Assembly: GCF_900105355.1 (NCBI RefSeq) | Contig: NZ_FNSC01000001.1 | Coordinates: 310,001-374,000 of the forward strand | DNA length: 64,000 nucleotides | Origin: Pseudomonas anguilliseptica | Lineage (GTDB): Bacteria; Pseudomonadota; Gammaproteobacteria; Pseudomonadales; Pseudomonadaceae | Reading direction: 5' to 3' | Shown: one piece after another, positions 1-15,553 of the stretch | Position numbering within the stretch: position 1 is the first letter of the stretch | How the letters are laid out: the number at the start of each line of letters is the position of its first letter | Made by a program: the position numbers and the translations under genes | Notes under the pieces: generated by a model | Seen by the model: only the letters and a program-made list of their open reading frames with translations | The model's database searches: none | Told to the model about the DNA's origin: nothing

Positions 1-1043
1 CGCACACCTCAGTTTTGGTGTCGTACCCCATGCGCCGTAAAGCCGTGTTTATGGTGTTCTCGCTCATGGGTTTGTGCTGGTAGTGGTCGCCGGGAAACAC
101 CAATTCAAAGCCACCGGAAAGCGCCTGCACCTGCTCCAGCAGGATCGCGGCCTGGCGCGACAATGGAACAAGGTGCGGGGTCCCCATCTTTGACCCGCGC
201 TGAGAATGCTTCACCCCTTCGATTGCCTGGCGCTGGCCAGGGATCGTCCATAGAGACCGGCCTAGGTCAACCTCAGGCCAGCGGGCAAATCTCAGCTCGC
301 TAGAGCGAATAAACACGGCTAGGGTTAGGCGCACAGCCAGCCTGGTGATGGCTCGCCCTTCGTCTGCGTCGATACGTGCCAGCAGTTCCGGCAAACGCTC
401 GAGCGGCAAGGCTGGGCGATGCATTGTCTTGCGCGAGGCTAGAGCGCCAGCAAAGTCTTGAGCTGGGTTGTAGTCAATGAGCCCCCCGCTGCACGGCGTA
501 GCGCATGATGCATGCCGTTCGCTGCTTCAAGCGCGCGGCCACGTCCAAGGCACCGCGCCTCTCTACAGCCCTGATTGGCGCAAGCAAGTCACTGGTTTTC
601 AGCTCACCTATGCCACGCTTACCGATCATCGGGAAAAGGTCGGATTCAAGCCACTTCAGAACGCGTGCCGAATGCTCAGGCGACCACTTGACCATGCTTG
701 CATGCCATGCGCGCCCCACCAACTCAAAGGTATTCAAGCTGGCAGCCGCCTCGGTACGCTTCACCTGACGAGCGTGTTCAACCGGGTCACTGCCTTGTGC
801 CAGAAGGGCTAGAGCTTCCGCCCTGCGTTCACGCGCACCCTTTAATGACCGGGCAGGATAGTTGCCGAATGATGCATGGCCGCCGCCCCCATCCGGCTTT
901 GTGTACTTAAAGCGCCATAGCTTGGCCCCGGTCTTTTTGACCAGAAGATACAGCCCTTGGCCATCAAACAGTTGGTAATCCTTTTCGCGAGGCTTGGCTG
1001 CATTGCATTTGGAGTCTGTAAGCGGGATCGCTGTTCTGGCCAT
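1..1043 (-). pseudogene. P4-type tyrosine integrase, frameshifted and cut by the window edge
   Basis: This is a site-specific tyrosine recombinase of the P4/DUF4102 group. The protein starts MARTAIPLTDSKCNAAKP and has the usual N-terminal arm-binding domain (FDGQGLYLLVKK, then a SFGNYPARSLKGARERR stretch). The frame stops after VQRGAH at 474. One base fewer in the six-base C run at 482-487 restores RGLIDYNPAQDF, and that frame then stays open to position 1 through the catalytic-domain motif RSSELRFARW. The last visible residues are GYDTKTEVC, so the C-terminal His/Arg/Tyr residues lie outside the window. The gene starts beside the 3' end of tRNA-Leu and points away from it, the standard layout of a tRNA-integrated island that extends to the left. 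The frameshift may be real or a homopolymer error. Confidence 0.85.
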
Positions 1044-1044
1044 T

Positions 1045-1095
1045 TTAGGTACACGCCAATTATCGGATCAATCGTGTACCTAAGTATGTACCTAA
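1045..1095. promoter_or_regulatory. Inverted and direct repeats upstream of the integrase
   Basis: TTAGGTACACG (1045-1055) is repeated as its exact reverse complement at 1073-1083. The core TGTACCTAA (1075-1083) recurs as a direct copy at 1087-1095. Three copies of one 9-bp word within 51 bp, just before the integrase start codon, suggest a binding site for the integrase, an excisionase or a repressor. The role is inferred. Confidence 0.55.
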
Positions 1096-1137
1096 AAGCT
1101 TGGGCTTGCATAGGACGACATAAAACAGCTTTAGACG

Positions 1138-1163
1138 AAAAACCCCGCACTGGGCGGGGCTTC
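1138..1163 (-). terminator. Rho-independent terminator downstream of tRNA-Leu
   Basis: On the minus strand CCCCGC and GCGGGG form a stem with a short loop, followed by five T. It lies about 45 bp past the tRNA 3' end and should end the secG-tRNA transcript before the integrase. Confidence 0.7.
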
Positions 1164-1207
1164 CGTAGTATTTATGCGACCGAATTGGACGGCATAAAAC
1201 TAGTTAT

Positions 1208-1293
1208 TGGTACCGAGGAGGGGACTCGAACCCCTACAGCCTATGGCCACTACCACCTCAAGGTAGCGTGTCTACCAATTCCACCACCTCGGC
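1208..1293 (-). tRNA. leuU: tRNA-Leu (anticodon GAG)
   Basis: The 86-nt minus-strand sequence begins GCCGAGGTGGTGGAATTG and ends CCTCGGTACCA with an encoded CCA. The anticodon stem CTACC/GGTAG encloses TTGAGGT, giving anticodon GAG. A long variable arm follows, as expected of a class II tRNA. Both ends match the enterobacterial tRNA-Leu(GAG) as I remember it. It sits downstream of secG, the usual pseudomonad arrangement. Its 3' end is the probable attachment site of the element whose integrase lies to the left. Confidence 0.95.
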
Positions 1294-1325
1294 AAAATCG
1301 TTTGTTGCGTACAACCTACTACGTT

Positions 1326-1709
1326 TTACTGCTGCTCAGGAGCCTGAGGTACGTCCGCCGCTTCAGTAGCCGGCTTAGCTGCATCGAGAACAGGTACATC
1401 GTCAACAGCTGGCTTAGCCTGTTGTACTTCCAGGACTGCTGGATCAGGCAAACCGACCTGAGCCATACCATCAGCTTTGTCTTTAGCAAAGAACGCTAAA
1501 CCCAAGCTAGTCATGAAAAAAGCGGTGGCGAGTATAGCAGTAACGCGACTCAAAAAGGTAGTAGTTCCTTGGCTACCGAATACGGTAGAAGAAGCACCCG
1601 CACCAAAAGAAGCACCTGCGTCCGCACCTTTACCCTGCTGCAGCAAAACCAGCACAACAACACCGATAGCACCCAGCAGATGAAGAACAACGATAACTGT
1701 TTCCAGCAT
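1326..1709 (-). CDS. secG: Protein translocase subunit SecG
   Basis: SecG is the small subunit of the SecYEG inner-membrane channel and assists SecA-driven export. The start [12 protein letters not shown] was chosen over an upstream in-frame codon because the family begins there, giving 127 residues. Two membrane segments are visible, near residues 3-20 and 50-70, separated by the conserved loop [17 protein letters not shown] and the [16 protein letters not shown] motif. The C-terminal tail is Pro/Ala/Val-rich and poorly conserved in the family. The gene starts 4 bp after the tpiA stop on the same strand and is followed by tRNA-Leu, so tpiA-secG-tRNA is probably one transcript. Confidence 0.95.
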   Translation of the reverse strand: MLETVIVVLHLLGAIGVVVLVLLQQGKGADAGASFGAGASSTVFGSQGTTTFLSRVTAILATAFFMTSLGLAFFAKDKADGMAQVGLPDPAVLEVQQAKPAVDDVPVLDAAKPATEAADVPQAPEQQ

Positions 1710-1713
1710 TTCT

Positions 1714-2469
1714 TTAGCTTCCTGCGGCGCGACAAATCGCACCGAACTCATCCGCATTCAGAGAGGCTCCACCCACAAGCCCCCCATCGATATCCGGCAT
1801 ACCGAACAACTCGGCTGCACTGGCGGCCTTGACGCTGCCGCCATAAAGAATTCTTACCTCGCCCGCCAACTCAGGGCTTTTCGCCGCCAACCGCGCACGA
1901 ATTGCCGCATGCACTTCCTGCGCTTGCGCAGGCGATGCGGTCAGACCAGTACCAATGGCCCAAACTGGCTCGTAGGCAATGACCGCAGCGGCAAACACCT
2001 CAACACCCAGCGCATCGGCCACCGCAGACAACTGCGCAGCAACCACTTCAAGTGCCTGCCCCGCCTCACGCTGCGCCAGGGTCTCACCGACACACAACAC
2101 CGGAATCAAGCCTGAAGACTGCGCCGCCGCAAACTTGCGTGTCACAACCTCATCACTCTCACCCAACAGCGATCTACGCTCGGAGTGACCAACCAGCACC
2201 AGCGAACAGCTCGCATCATGCAACTGACTTGCAGCCACTTCGCCAGTCAAAGCACCTTGCTGCGCTTCGGTAGCACAATCTTGCGCACCTACCGCAACAG
2301 CCTTGCCGGCCAGACCTTCAACCACCTGACCAAGATGCAAACAAGACGGGAAAACCGCCACATCCACATCAGCAGGCAACACCTGCTGATTGAGACCGTT
2401 GATCAGCTCTGCGACGCTGGCGCGGGTACCGTGCATTTTCCAGTTACCAGCAACCATTGGGCGACGCAT
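1714..2469 (-). CDS. tpiA: Triosephosphate isomerase
   Basis: TpiA interconverts dihydroxyacetone phosphate and glyceraldehyde 3-phosphate in the cytoplasm. The 251-residue protein has the TIM-barrel signatures in order: GNWKMHG with Lys11, VGHSERR with the electrophile His95, [11 protein letters not shown] with the catalytic base Glu167, and the phosphate-binding ILYGGSVK and GLVGGASL near the C-terminus. The length is normal. It lies between glmM and secG on the same strand, with a 65-bp gap to glmM and 4 bp to secG. Confidence 0.97.
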   Translation of the reverse strand: MRRPMVAGNWKMHGTRASVAELINGLNQQVLPADVDVAVFPSCLHLGQVVEGLAGKAVAVGAQDCATEAQQGALTGEVAASQLHDASCSLVLVGHSERRSLLGESDEVVTRKFAAAQSSGLIPVLCVGETLAQREAGQALEVVAAQLSAVADALGVEVFAAAVIAYEPVWAIGTGLTASPAQAQEVHAAIRARLAAKSPELAGEVRILYGGSVKAASAAELFGMPDIDGGLVGGASLNADEFGAICRAAGS

Positions 2470-2534
2470 ACTTTACCTCGTCGGTCAAAGAGGGCGCAGA
2501 TGTTACCCAACAGCCACCCGACTGGCAAGCCGAA

Positions 2535-3872
2535 TCAAGCACATACATCAGCAACAACTTTAGCCAATTCATCGGCATAGCCGCGCACCTGGCCTTCATC
2601 GTCACCCTCAACCATAACCCGCACCAACGGTTCGGTGCCGGACTTGCGCAGCAGCACCCGCCCACGACCAACCATCTGCTCGGTCACCCGCGCACTGGCC
2701 TGCTGCACAGCTGGGTGCTCCAGAGGGTCAACACCGCCAGCAAAGCGAACGTTCACCAGTACCTGCGGACACTTCTGCATCCCGAGGCGAGCCTCGCCCA
2801 GGGTTTGCTCACGACGCTTGAGCGCCATCAACACCTGCAGCGCAGCGATAATTGCATCACCAGTAGTGGTGTGCTGGAAACACACTAGATGACCGGAATT
2901 TTCCCCACCCAACTGCCAGTTGCGCGACAGCAACTCGGCAATCACGTAACGGTCACCGACCTTGGCACGCACAAACGGAATACCCAGATCAGCCAGAGTA
3001 AGCTCCAGCCCGAGGTTACTCATCAGCGTACCAACAACGCCCCCTTGCAGCTTGCCGCGCTCCAGCAGATCACGGGCGATGATAAACAGCAGCTCATCGC
3101 CATCCACTACGGCACCGGAGTGATCGACCATCAACACCCGATCCGCATCACCATCAAAGGCAATACCCAGATCAGCCTGCTGCGCCAGCACTTCAGCCTG
3201 CAGCGCCTCGACGTGGGTCGAGCCGCAGCTGTCATTGATATTCAAGCCATTGGGCTGCGCTGAAAGCACCGTAACCTGCGCGCCCAACTCACGGAATACG
3301 CTAGGTGCAACCTTGTACGCCGCGCCATGGGCGCAGTCGACCACAATCTTCAGCCCGGCGAAGTCGGTACTGCTCGGCACACTGCTCTTACAGAACTCGA
3401 TATAGCGCCCAGCGGCATCATTGATTCGCGAGACCTTGCCTAGCTGCTCGGACTCAACGACCATCATCGGCTGATCAAGCAACTCTTCGATCATCAACTC
3501 GATTTCGTCCGGCAGCTTGGTTCCTTGCCCAGAGAAGAACTTGATGCCGTTGTCATGATGGGGGTTGTGCGAGGCACTGATAACGATCCCCGCCTCGGCA
3601 TGGAACGTCCGAGTCAGATACGCGATTGCCGGCGTCGGCATTGGCCCGAGCAGCATTACATCAGCCCCCGCCGCAGACAGGCCCGCCTCCAGGGCAGACT
3701 CGAACATATAACCGGAGATGCGCGTGTCCTTGCCGATCAGAATGAGGCACTTGCCCTGCTTGCGAAACGCCATCCCGGCCGCCCAGCCGAGCTTGAGCAT
3801 GAATTCCGGGGTAATAGGGAAGTCACCGACACGCCCACGAATACCGTCAGTACCAAAATATTTTCTACCCAT
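2535..3872 (-). CDS. glmM: Phosphoglucosamine mutase
   Basis: GlmM converts glucosamine 6-phosphate to glucosamine 1-phosphate for UDP-GlcNAc, peptidoglycan and LPS synthesis. The 445-residue protein starts [13 protein letters not shown]. It carries the phosphoserine loop [16 protein letters not shown] with Ser101, the Mg2+-binding loop FDGDADR, the sugar-binding GGENSGH and the C-terminal phosphate-binding [12 protein letters not shown]. Order and spacing are those of the alpha-D-phosphohexomutase family. It follows folP by 18 bp, the same folP-glmM pairing found in many gammaproteobacteria. Confidence 0.97.
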   Translation of the reverse strand: MGRKYFGTDGIRGRVGDFPITPEFMLKLGWAAGMAFRKQGKCLILIGKDTRISGYMFESALEAGLSAAGADVMLLGPMPTPAIAYLTRTFHAEAGIVISASHNPHHDNGIKFFSGQGTKLPDEIELMIEELLDQPMMVVESEQLGKVSRINDAAGRYIEFCKSSVPSSTDFAGLKIVVDCAHGAAYKVAPSVFRELGAQVTVLSAQPNGLNINDSCGSTHVEALQAEVLAQQADLGIAFDGDADRVLMVDHSGAVVDGDELLFIIARDLLERGKLQGGVVGTLMSNLGLELTLADLGIPFVRAKVGDRYVIAELLSRNWQLGGENSGHLVCFQHTTTGDAIIAALQVLMALKRREQTLGEARLGMQKCPQVLVNVRFAGGVDPLEHPAVQQASARVTEQMVGRGRVLLRKSGTEPLVRVMVEGDDEGQVRGYADELAKVVADVCA

Positions 3873-3890
3873 CCCACAATTCCTTCTAAC

Positions 3891-4742
3891 TTATTCGGCC
3901 GCTTCAACCGCAGCGATCATCCGTACAACATCAACCGTCTGTGCCACGTCGTGGACCCGCAAGATGTGTGCACCTTTGCTCAACGCCAGCGCAGCCAGGG
4001 CCAGACTGCCATATAGGCGCTCGCCTACTTCATGCCCCAACACCTTGCCGATCATACTCTTGCGCGACACCCCCACCAGCAAAGGTCGCCCTAACGCATG
4101 CAGCACTGGTAGGTGCTTGAACAGCGACAGATTGTGCTCCAAGGTTTTCGCAAAACCAAAACCCGGATCAAGAATGACTCGCTCAGCGCCAATCCCCGCC
4201 GCCGTACAGGCGGCCAGCCGCTCAAGCAGAAACTCGCACACTTCTGCCACGACATCAGAGTACTGAGGGTTCTGCTGCATGGTCGTGGGCTCGCCACGCA
4301 TATGCATCAGACACACCGGCAAACCGCTATCCGCCGCCGCATCCAGCGCACCCTCACGCTGCAGTGAACGCACGCCATTGATCAATCCCGCCCCCAGCCG
4401 CGCCGTTTCGCGGATGACTGCTGGCGTTGAGGTATCCACCGAAATGATCACATCCAGCTCACGAGCAATGGCCTCGACGACCGGCGCAACCCGCTCCAGC
4501 TCCTCGACCGGTGAAACTGCACGAGCACCGGGCCGGGTCGACTCACCACCGACATCAATCAGGGTCGCCCCCGCCTGCAGCATCGCCTCGGCATGACGCA
4601 AAGCCGCATCACACTGGCCATAGCGCCCACCATCGGAAAATGAGTCGGGGGTGACGTTGAGGATACCCATCACTTGCGGACGGCTTAAATCAAGAAACCG
4701 GCTGCCACAGGGCAGCCGGTCAAAGGTTGGAGCAACAGACAT
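3891..4742 (-). CDS. folP: Dihydropteroate synthase
   Basis: FolP joins p-aminobenzoate to 6-hydroxymethyl-dihydropterin diphosphate in folate synthesis and is the sulfonamide target. The 283-residue sequence has the two family signatures: MGILNVTPDSFSDGG near residue 25, and the downstream ATLIDVGGESTRPGA loop that binds the pterin diphosphate. DPGFGFAKT, the GVSRKSMIG loop and the C-terminal ILRVHDV follow. The start lies 8 bp downstream of the ftsH stop, so ftsH-folP-glmM should be co-transcribed. Confidence 0.96.
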   Translation of the reverse strand: MSVAPTFDRLPCGSRFLDLSRPQVMGILNVTPDSFSDGGRYGQCDAALRHAEAMLQAGATLIDVGGESTRPGARAVSPVEELERVAPVVEAIARELDVIISVDTSTPAVIRETARLGAGLINGVRSLQREGALDAAADSGLPVCLMHMRGEPTTMQQNPQYSDVVAEVCEFLLERLAACTAAGIGAERVILDPGFGFAKTLEHNLSLFKHLPVLHALGRPLLVGVSRKSMIGKVLGHEVGERLYGSLALAALALSKGAHILRVHDVAQTVDVVRMIAAVEAAE

Positions 4743-4750
4743 GGAAAACC

Positions 4751-6676
<1,926 letters not shown>

Positions 6677-6847
6677 TTAGCTACCCTCTGAAGCAGGCCC
6701 CGTGTCGAAGCGCACTTCGCATGACGACCAGTTATGTACCGATCTAACTTACTACACAACGCCCACCCCTGGCAGACGCCGTCTGTAACCCTTTATTTGT
6801 TGTGAGACCACAAAGCCCCACCACAATTCGCCGCAACCCCAACGCCG

Positions 6848-7471
6848 TCAGAGGCCGCGGAAGCCTCGTGCCAGCAGATATTGCTCGCGGGAGCGGTCAC
6901 GCGAGGACAGCGGCTTGCGCATCTGCACCTTGTCGAATAGCTGACGCACCTGCTTGTGGTACAGATCGAAACCTTCGCCCTGGAAGATCTTGATCAGAAA
7001 ATCACCACCCGGTCGCAATACCCGGGTCGACAAATCCAGCGCCAACTCACACAGGTACATCGCGCGAGGCTGATCCGACTCCCTTACCCCACTCATATTG
7101 GGGGCCATATCGGAAATCACAAGGTCTACCGGGTGATCACCGATGGCCTCGAGAATCTGCGCGAACACCTCATCATCGGTAAAGTCACCCTTGATGAAGG
7201 CAACGTCCGGAATGCTGTCCATCTCCAGGATATCTGAAGCGATCAAGCGCCCTTTGTCACCGATCACCCGACTGGTGACTTGCGACCAGCCGCCCGGCAC
7301 AGCACCTAGATCAACTACAGTGATGCCAGGCCGCAGGATGCGATCCTTCTCCTGAATCTCCAGCAGCTTGTAGCTGGCGCGCGAACGATAGCCATCCTTC
7401 TGCGCCATTTTGACGTAGGGGTCGTTGAAGTGCTCTTTCAGCCAACCTTGACTGGTCTTGGAACGGGCCAC
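6848..7471 (-). CDS. rlmE: 23S rRNA 2'-O-methyltransferase E (U2552)
   Basis: RlmE (FtsJ/RrmJ) methylates the ribose of U2552 in the 50S subunit using S-adenosylmethionine. The 207-residue sequence shows the SAM-binding motif [14 protein letters not shown], the catalytic aspartate in [13 protein letters not shown], the lysine in [15 protein letters not shown] and the C-terminal [15 protein letters not shown]. The length is normal. It is upstream of ftsH on the same strand with a 170-bp gap, and is divergent from the yhbY homologue. Confidence 0.96.
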   Translation of the reverse strand: MARSKTSQGWLKEHFNDPYVKMAQKDGYRSRASYKLLEIQEKDRILRPGITVVDLGAVPGGWSQVTSRVIGDKGRLIASDILEMDSIPDVAFIKGDFTDDEVFAQILEAIGDHPVDLVISDMAPNMSGVRESDQPRAMYLCELALDLSTRVLRPGGDFLIKIFQGEGFDLYHKQVRQLFDKVQMRKPLSSRDRSREQYLLARGFRGL

Positions 7472-7573
7472 GCAATACCTCGAATGTGCAACGCATGAAT
7501 ATCTGGGCGGCCCCGAAGGCGCTCGGGTAAACTAACCGCCGTTTTTTACCAGATTAAATGCAGGAATCAGATT

Positions 7574-7885
7574 ATGCCGCTCACTCAAGAGCAGAAGAAA
7601 CAATTCAAATCTATCGGTCACCATTTGAAGCCTGTATTGATCGTGGCTGACAACGGTCTGACCGAAGGTGTGCTGACTGAACTGGAACGCGCACTGGGCG
7701 ATCATGAACTGATTAAAGTGCAATTACGCATCACTGAGCGTGAAGACCGCCTCGCGGCCATCAATGAACTGTGCAAAGCCGGCAAAGCCGAACTGGTTCA
7801 GGTGATTGGTAAAATGGCGCTGATCTACCGCAAGAACCCGAAAGTGAACAAGAACCTGTCCAACGTTCATCGTTATCACGGCTGA
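7574..7885 (+). CDS. yhbY: YhbY-family CRM-domain RNA-binding protein
   Basis: This is a single CRM domain of 103 residues, a KH-like fold found on pre-50S ribosomal particles. The conserved start PLTQEQKKQFKSIGHHLKPV and the GLTEGVLTELERAL and HELIKVQLR segments identify it. The C-terminal LIYRKNPK.NK motif is the usual end of the family. It is transcribed alone and divergently from rlmE, next to other ribosome-associated genes. AGGA upstream of the ATG serves as ribosome-binding site. A GC-rich hairpin (7901-7919) follows the stop and overlaps the end of the opposing gene. Confidence 0.93.
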   Translation: MPLTQEQKKQFKSIGHHLKPVLIVADNGLTEGVLTELERALGDHELIKVQLRITEREDRLAAINELCKAGKAELVQVIGKMALIYRKNPKVNKNLSNVHRYHG

Positions 7886-7909
7886 TTAGTCGGCCGCTGC
7901 AAGGCGCGC

Positions 7910-8371
7910 TCAGCGCCTTTGCCTGAGCTTTTGCGGCACTGGCTGCAAGACCAATAACAACCCGCAAAAAGCCATGACCAGATAACTGAACATCAACCAC
8001 AGTTCAGCCTCAGGCAGCAGTTGGCGCACAGCGAAGTAACTGCCTGCCATCGCCACCACAACCAACAGCAACTGCCCGCGAGCATCACGCCACAGGCTTG
8101 CCAGGCGCTCGGCACGAATCAGCACCAACACCTGCAAGCCAGCGCAAACCGCCGCCAGACCAACCAGCAATGGTCGCAGGGTATTGCTGATCTCTTCGAC
8201 CAGCAACGAAGCCAGGCCGATCTTGGCAACTGCCGGTATCAGCAGAAAATGCAGCAACCAGAGGCCACCAACCCAGAGTGTCTGAGCCAGCAGCCAGCTG
8301 ATTGCGCCCGCATCGCGCGCGCCCGGCTTAGAGATGACGAACCTCGACGATCTCATACTCCAGCGCACCAC
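7910..8371 (-). CDS. DUF4149-like integral membrane protein
   Basis: This is a small inner-membrane protein of unknown function found next to greA in pseudomonads. About four hydrophobic segments are visible ([20 protein letters not shown], a second near [33 protein letters not shown], and [17 protein letters not shown]). The QTLWVGGLW start of the first helix is typical of DUF4149. The start at 8371 overlaps the end of greA by 44 bp, and an internal ATG at 8356 also overlaps it, so translation is probably coupled. Family assignment is by pattern; no function is claimed. Confidence 0.8.
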   Translation of the reverse strand: MVRWSMRSSRFVISKPGARDAGAISWLLAQTLWVGGLWLLHFLLIPAVAKIGLASLLVEEISNTLRPLLVGLAAVCAGLQVLVLIRAERLASLWRDARGQLLLVVVAMAGSYFAVRQLLPEAELWLMFSYLVMAFCGLLLVLQPVPQKLRQRR

Positions 8372-8800
8372 TTGGCGTCTGCACCACCACCACGCCGCCT
8401 TCGTTTTTGCCGATCAAGGCACGTGCGATAGGTGAGCCGACAGAAATCTTGCGCTGCTTGATGTCCGCTTCGTCTTCACCAACGATCTGATAGACCACGC
8501 TTTCATCGGTCTCGCAGTTAGCGATTTCCACGGTGGTGCCAAAAATCACCTTGCCGGTGTGCTCAATAGTGGTGACGTCGATGATCACCGCATTCTGCAG
8601 ACGGCCTTCGATATCGCGGATACGCGCCTCAACCATACCCTGCTGCTCGCGCGCAGCGTGGTATTCAGCGTTTTCCTTGAGGTCACCGAGCTCGCGCGCG
8701 GTGCCGATATCCTGGCTGAGCTTGGGACGCACCACCTTGGTCAGATGTGCCAGCTCTTCTTCCAGGGCGCGAGCACCCTGGACGGTCATGGGGTATTTGG

Positions 8801-8804
<4 letters not shown>
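8328..8804 (-). CDS. greA: Transcription elongation factor GreA
   Basis: GreA inserts its coiled coil into the RNA polymerase secondary channel and stimulates cleavage of backtracked RNA. The 158-residue sequence has the N-terminal coiled coil, with the acidic tip [17 protein letters not shown] that carries the catalytic Asp and Glu. The C-terminal FKBP-like domain contains [15 protein letters not shown] and [14 protein letters not shown]. Its ATG overlaps the carB stop by 4 bp (ATGA), so it is the last core gene of the carAB-greA transcript. Confidence 0.97.
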
Positions 8805-12022
<3,218 letters not shown>

Positions 12023-12058
12023 GTTCTCTCTCTCGAATCCTTGGGTCAGTCGACTGGC

Positions 12059-13207
12059 TTAACGGCGCTTGGCCATGGCTTCGATAAAACGGTCGAACAG
12101 CGGCGCCACATCGGCTGGGCCGGGGCTCGCTTCGGGGTGACCCTGGAAGCTGAAGGCGTCCTTATCGGTCCGCTCGATACCCTGCAGGGAACCGTCGAAC
12201 AACGACTTGTGAATGGCGCGCACGTTGCTTGGCAGGCTGCTTTCGTCCACGGCAAAACCGTGGTTCTGGCTGGTGATCATCACCACGCCGGTTTTCAGGT
12301 CCTGCACCGGGTGGTTGGCTCCATGGTGGCCGTGGCCCATTTTCAGGGTCTTGGCACCGGAAGCCAGGGCCAACAGCTGGTGGCCAAGGCAGATACCGAA
12401 TACCGGGATCTCGGTTTCCAGCACATCCTTGATCGCCCGAATCGCGTAATCGCACGGCTCGGGATCGCCTGGGCCGTTGGACAGGAACACGCCATCGGGA
12501 TTCAGCGCCAGCACATCGCTAGCAGGCGTCTGCGCCGGCACGACGGTCACGCGGCAACCGCGCTCAACCAGCATGCGCAGGATGTTCAGCTTGACGCCGT
12601 AGTCGTAGGCCACCACATGGTATGGCAGCTCGCTGGCCGGGATTTGCGGATGACTGTCGTCTTTCAGATTCCACACACTGGAGCGCCATTCGTAACGCTC
12701 GGTGCAGCTGACCACCTTGGCCAGATCCATGCCTTTCAGGCCAGGAAAGCTACGTGCCAGCTCCAGCGCCTTCTCTTCGGTGGCGTCGTCGCCAACCAGA
12801 ATGCAACCGTTCTGCGAACCTTTCTCACGCAGGATGCGGGTCAGGCGGCGAGTGTCGATGCCGTCAATGGCGACGGTGCCGTTTTCCTTGAGGTATTCAT
12901 CCAGCGGCTGCTTGTTACGCCAGTTGCTGGAGGTCAGCGGCAGGTCACGCATAATCAGGCCAGCGGCCCATACGCGATTGGATTCGGCATCTTCCGGCGT
13001 GGTACCGGTATTGCCGATATGCGGATAGGTCAGGGTGACAATCTGCTGGGCATAGGAAGGATCGGTAAGGATTTCCTGATAGCCGGTCATGGCGGTGTTA
13101 AAAACCACCTCTCCAATAGTTTGGCCATCGGCACCGATGGCCTCGCCGCGAAAAATACTGCCATCAGCAAGAGCCAAAATGGCAGGTTTAAGGGCTGGCT
13201 TACTCAA
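12059..13207 (-). CDS. carA: Carbamoyl-phosphate synthase small (glutaminase) subunit
   Basis: CarA releases ammonia from glutamine and channels it to CarB. The protein is 382 residues. The class I amidotransferase domain in the C-terminal half has the nucleophile elbow [14 protein letters not shown], with the catalytic Cys, and GHPEASPGP with the partner His. The N-terminal domain has the STYRHHNPQ-equivalent region near [15 protein letters not shown]. The start codon is TTG, five bases after GGAGG. A strong terminator lies between dapB and carA, so carA needs its own promoter near 13210-13250. Confidence 0.97.
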   Translation of the reverse strand: MSKPALKPAILALADGSIFRGEAIGADGQTIGEVVFNTAMTGYQEILTDPSYAQQIVTLTYPHIGNTGTTPEDAESNRVWAAGLIMRDLPLTSSNWRNKQPLDEYLKENGTVAIDGIDTRRLTRILREKGSQNGCILVGDDATEEKALELARSFPGLKGMDLAKVVSCTERYEWRSSVWNLKDDSHPQIPASELPYHVVAYDYGVKLNILRMLVERGCRVTVVPAQTPASDVLALNPDGVFLSNGPGDPEPCDYAIRAIKDVLETEIPVFGICLGHQLLALASGAKTLKMGHGHHGANHPVQDLKTGVVMITSQNHGFAVDESSLPSNVRAIHKSLFDGSLQGIERTDKDAFSFQGHPEASPGPADVAPLFDRFIEAMAKRR

Positions 13208-13249
13208 GAAAACCTCCGGAAATCAAAACGTGAAGCAAACGCAGATTGT

Positions 13250-13290
13250 AAAAAAGCGGGATGACGTATCAACCGTCACCCCGCTTTTTT
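13250..13290. terminator. Bidirectional-looking terminator between dapB and carA
   Basis: AAAAAAGCGGG and CCCGCTTTTTT flank a stem extended by TGACG/CGTCA around a short loop. It has an A-run on one side and a T-run on the other, so it works in either orientation. On the minus strand it ends dapB transcription before carA. Confidence 0.85.
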
Positions 13291-13427
13291 ATCTGATTCA
13301 TTCTGCGCAACTTTAGTGGACACACTAAAGCAGAAAGCTTACAGGAAACTGCCTTTTCGGTCCACCGCCAGTTGCACTTGAGAGCCAGGCAAAAGGCACT
13401 CCTGCAACAGAATGCCCCACCCCAACA

Positions 13428-14273
<846 letters not shown>

Positions 14274-14302
14274 TTAACGACCGCGCAGCCTGCCAGCGGG
14301 AT

Positions 14303-15427
14303 TTACAGGTCGCCAAAGAAGCGCTTAACACCTTCGAACCAGCCATTGGCCTTCGGCGAATGCGAGCTGTCGCCTTCCAGGGTTTTACGGAACTCGTCGA
14401 GCAGTTCGCGCTGACGCTTATCCAGGTTGACCGGGGTTTCCACCGCCACCTTGCACATCAGGTCACCTGCACCACCGCCACGCACTGGAGCAACGCCCTT
14501 GCCACGCAGACGGAACATCTTGCCAGTCTGGGTGCCTTCCGGAATCTTCAGCTTGACCCGACCATCCAGGGTCGGCACTTCCAGCTCGCCGCCCAGCGCC
14601 GCATCGGCAAAACTGATTGGCACTTCGCAGTACAGGTGCTTGCCGTCGCGCTGGAAGATCGCGTGCTCGCGCACATTCACCACCACATACAGGTCGCCCG
14701 CCGGGCCACCCATGGCACCCGCCTCGCCCTCGCCAGACAGACGAATGCGGTCGCCAGTATCGACACCCGCCGGCACTTTCACCGACAGGGTCTTGTGCTC
14801 TTCTACCCGACCATGACCATGACAGGAACCGCAAGGATCGGTGATCATCTTGCCGCTGCCGTGGCAACGCGGACAGGTCTGCTGCACCGAGAAGAAGCCC
14901 TGCTGCATCCGCACCTGACCGATGCCGCCACAGGTGGTACAGGTCACCGGCGTAGTGCCCTTCTTCGCGCCCGAGCCATCGCAAGGCTTGCAATTGACCA
15001 GCGTCGGTACGCGAATGGTCACCGTCGTGCCACGCACCGCTTCTTCCAGATCCAGCTCCAGGGTGTAGCGCAGATCACTGCCGCGCTGTGCACCACCGCG
15101 TGAACCACCGCGACCACCGCCGCCAAAGAAATCGCTGAATACATCACCGAAGATATCGGAGAAATTCGCCCCGCCCGGGCCACCGCCGCCACCCATCTGC
15201 GGGTCGACCCCGGCGTGCCCGTACTGGTCGTAAGCCGAACGCTTGGCCGCATCGGAGAGCACTTCGTAAGCCTCGTTGGCCTCCTTGAACTTCTCTTCCG
15301 AGGCCTTATCGCCAGGGTTACGGTCCGGGTGATACTTCATGGCCAGACGGCGGTAGGCTTTTTTCAGCTCCGCTTCGCTGGCACCGCGCTCGACACCGAG
15401 CGCCTCGTAAAAATCGCGTTTAGCCAT
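14303..15427 (-). CDS. dnaJ: Chaperone protein DnaJ
   Basis: DnaJ delivers unfolded proteins to DnaK and stimulates its ATPase. The 374-residue protein has, in order, a J domain with [12 protein letters not shown] (HPD motif), a Gly/Phe-rich linker ([19 protein letters not shown]), four CxxCxGxG zinc repeats ([32 protein letters not shown]) and the C-terminal substrate-binding domains. It lies 126 bp downstream of dnaK, the standard order. Confidence 0.98.
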   Translation of the reverse strand: MAKRDFYEALGVERGASEAELKKAYRRLAMKYHPDRNPGDKASEEKFKEANEAYEVLSDAAKRSAYDQYGHAGVDPQMGGGGGPGGANFSDIFGDVFSDFFGGGGRGGSRGGAQRGSDLRYTLELDLEEAVRGTTVTIRVPTLVNCKPCDGSGAKKGTTPVTCTTCGGIGQVRMQQGFFSVQQTCPRCHGSGKMITDPCGSCHGHGRVEEHKTLSVKVPAGVDTGDRIRLSGEGEAGAMGGPAGDLYVVVNVREHAIFQRDGKHLYCEVPISFADAALGGELEVPTLDGRVKLKIPEGTQTGKMFRLRGKGVAPVRGGGAGDLMCKVAVETPVNLDKRQRELLDEFRKTLEGDSSHSPKANGWFEGVKRFFGDL

Positions 15428-15470
15428 AAGTCTTCAACACCTTTAAATCGTCTACTCCAGACACGCCAAC

Positions 15471-15488
15471 GCGGGAGCAAGCTCCCGC
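15471..15488. repeat. Short palindrome of REP type between dnaK and dnaJ
   Basis: GCGGGAGC and GCTCCCGC form a perfect 8-bp stem around AA. The same palindrome is familiar from intergenic repeats of many pseudomonads. It has no T-run, so it is more likely a repeat or an RNA-stabilising hairpin than a terminator. Confidence 0.5.
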
Positions 15489-15553
15489 GCGGCGGATCAT
15501 GCCGAACGCGACTCGCGTCGCGCCCGGCCAGAGCGGCATAAGCTTGCGCCTAT

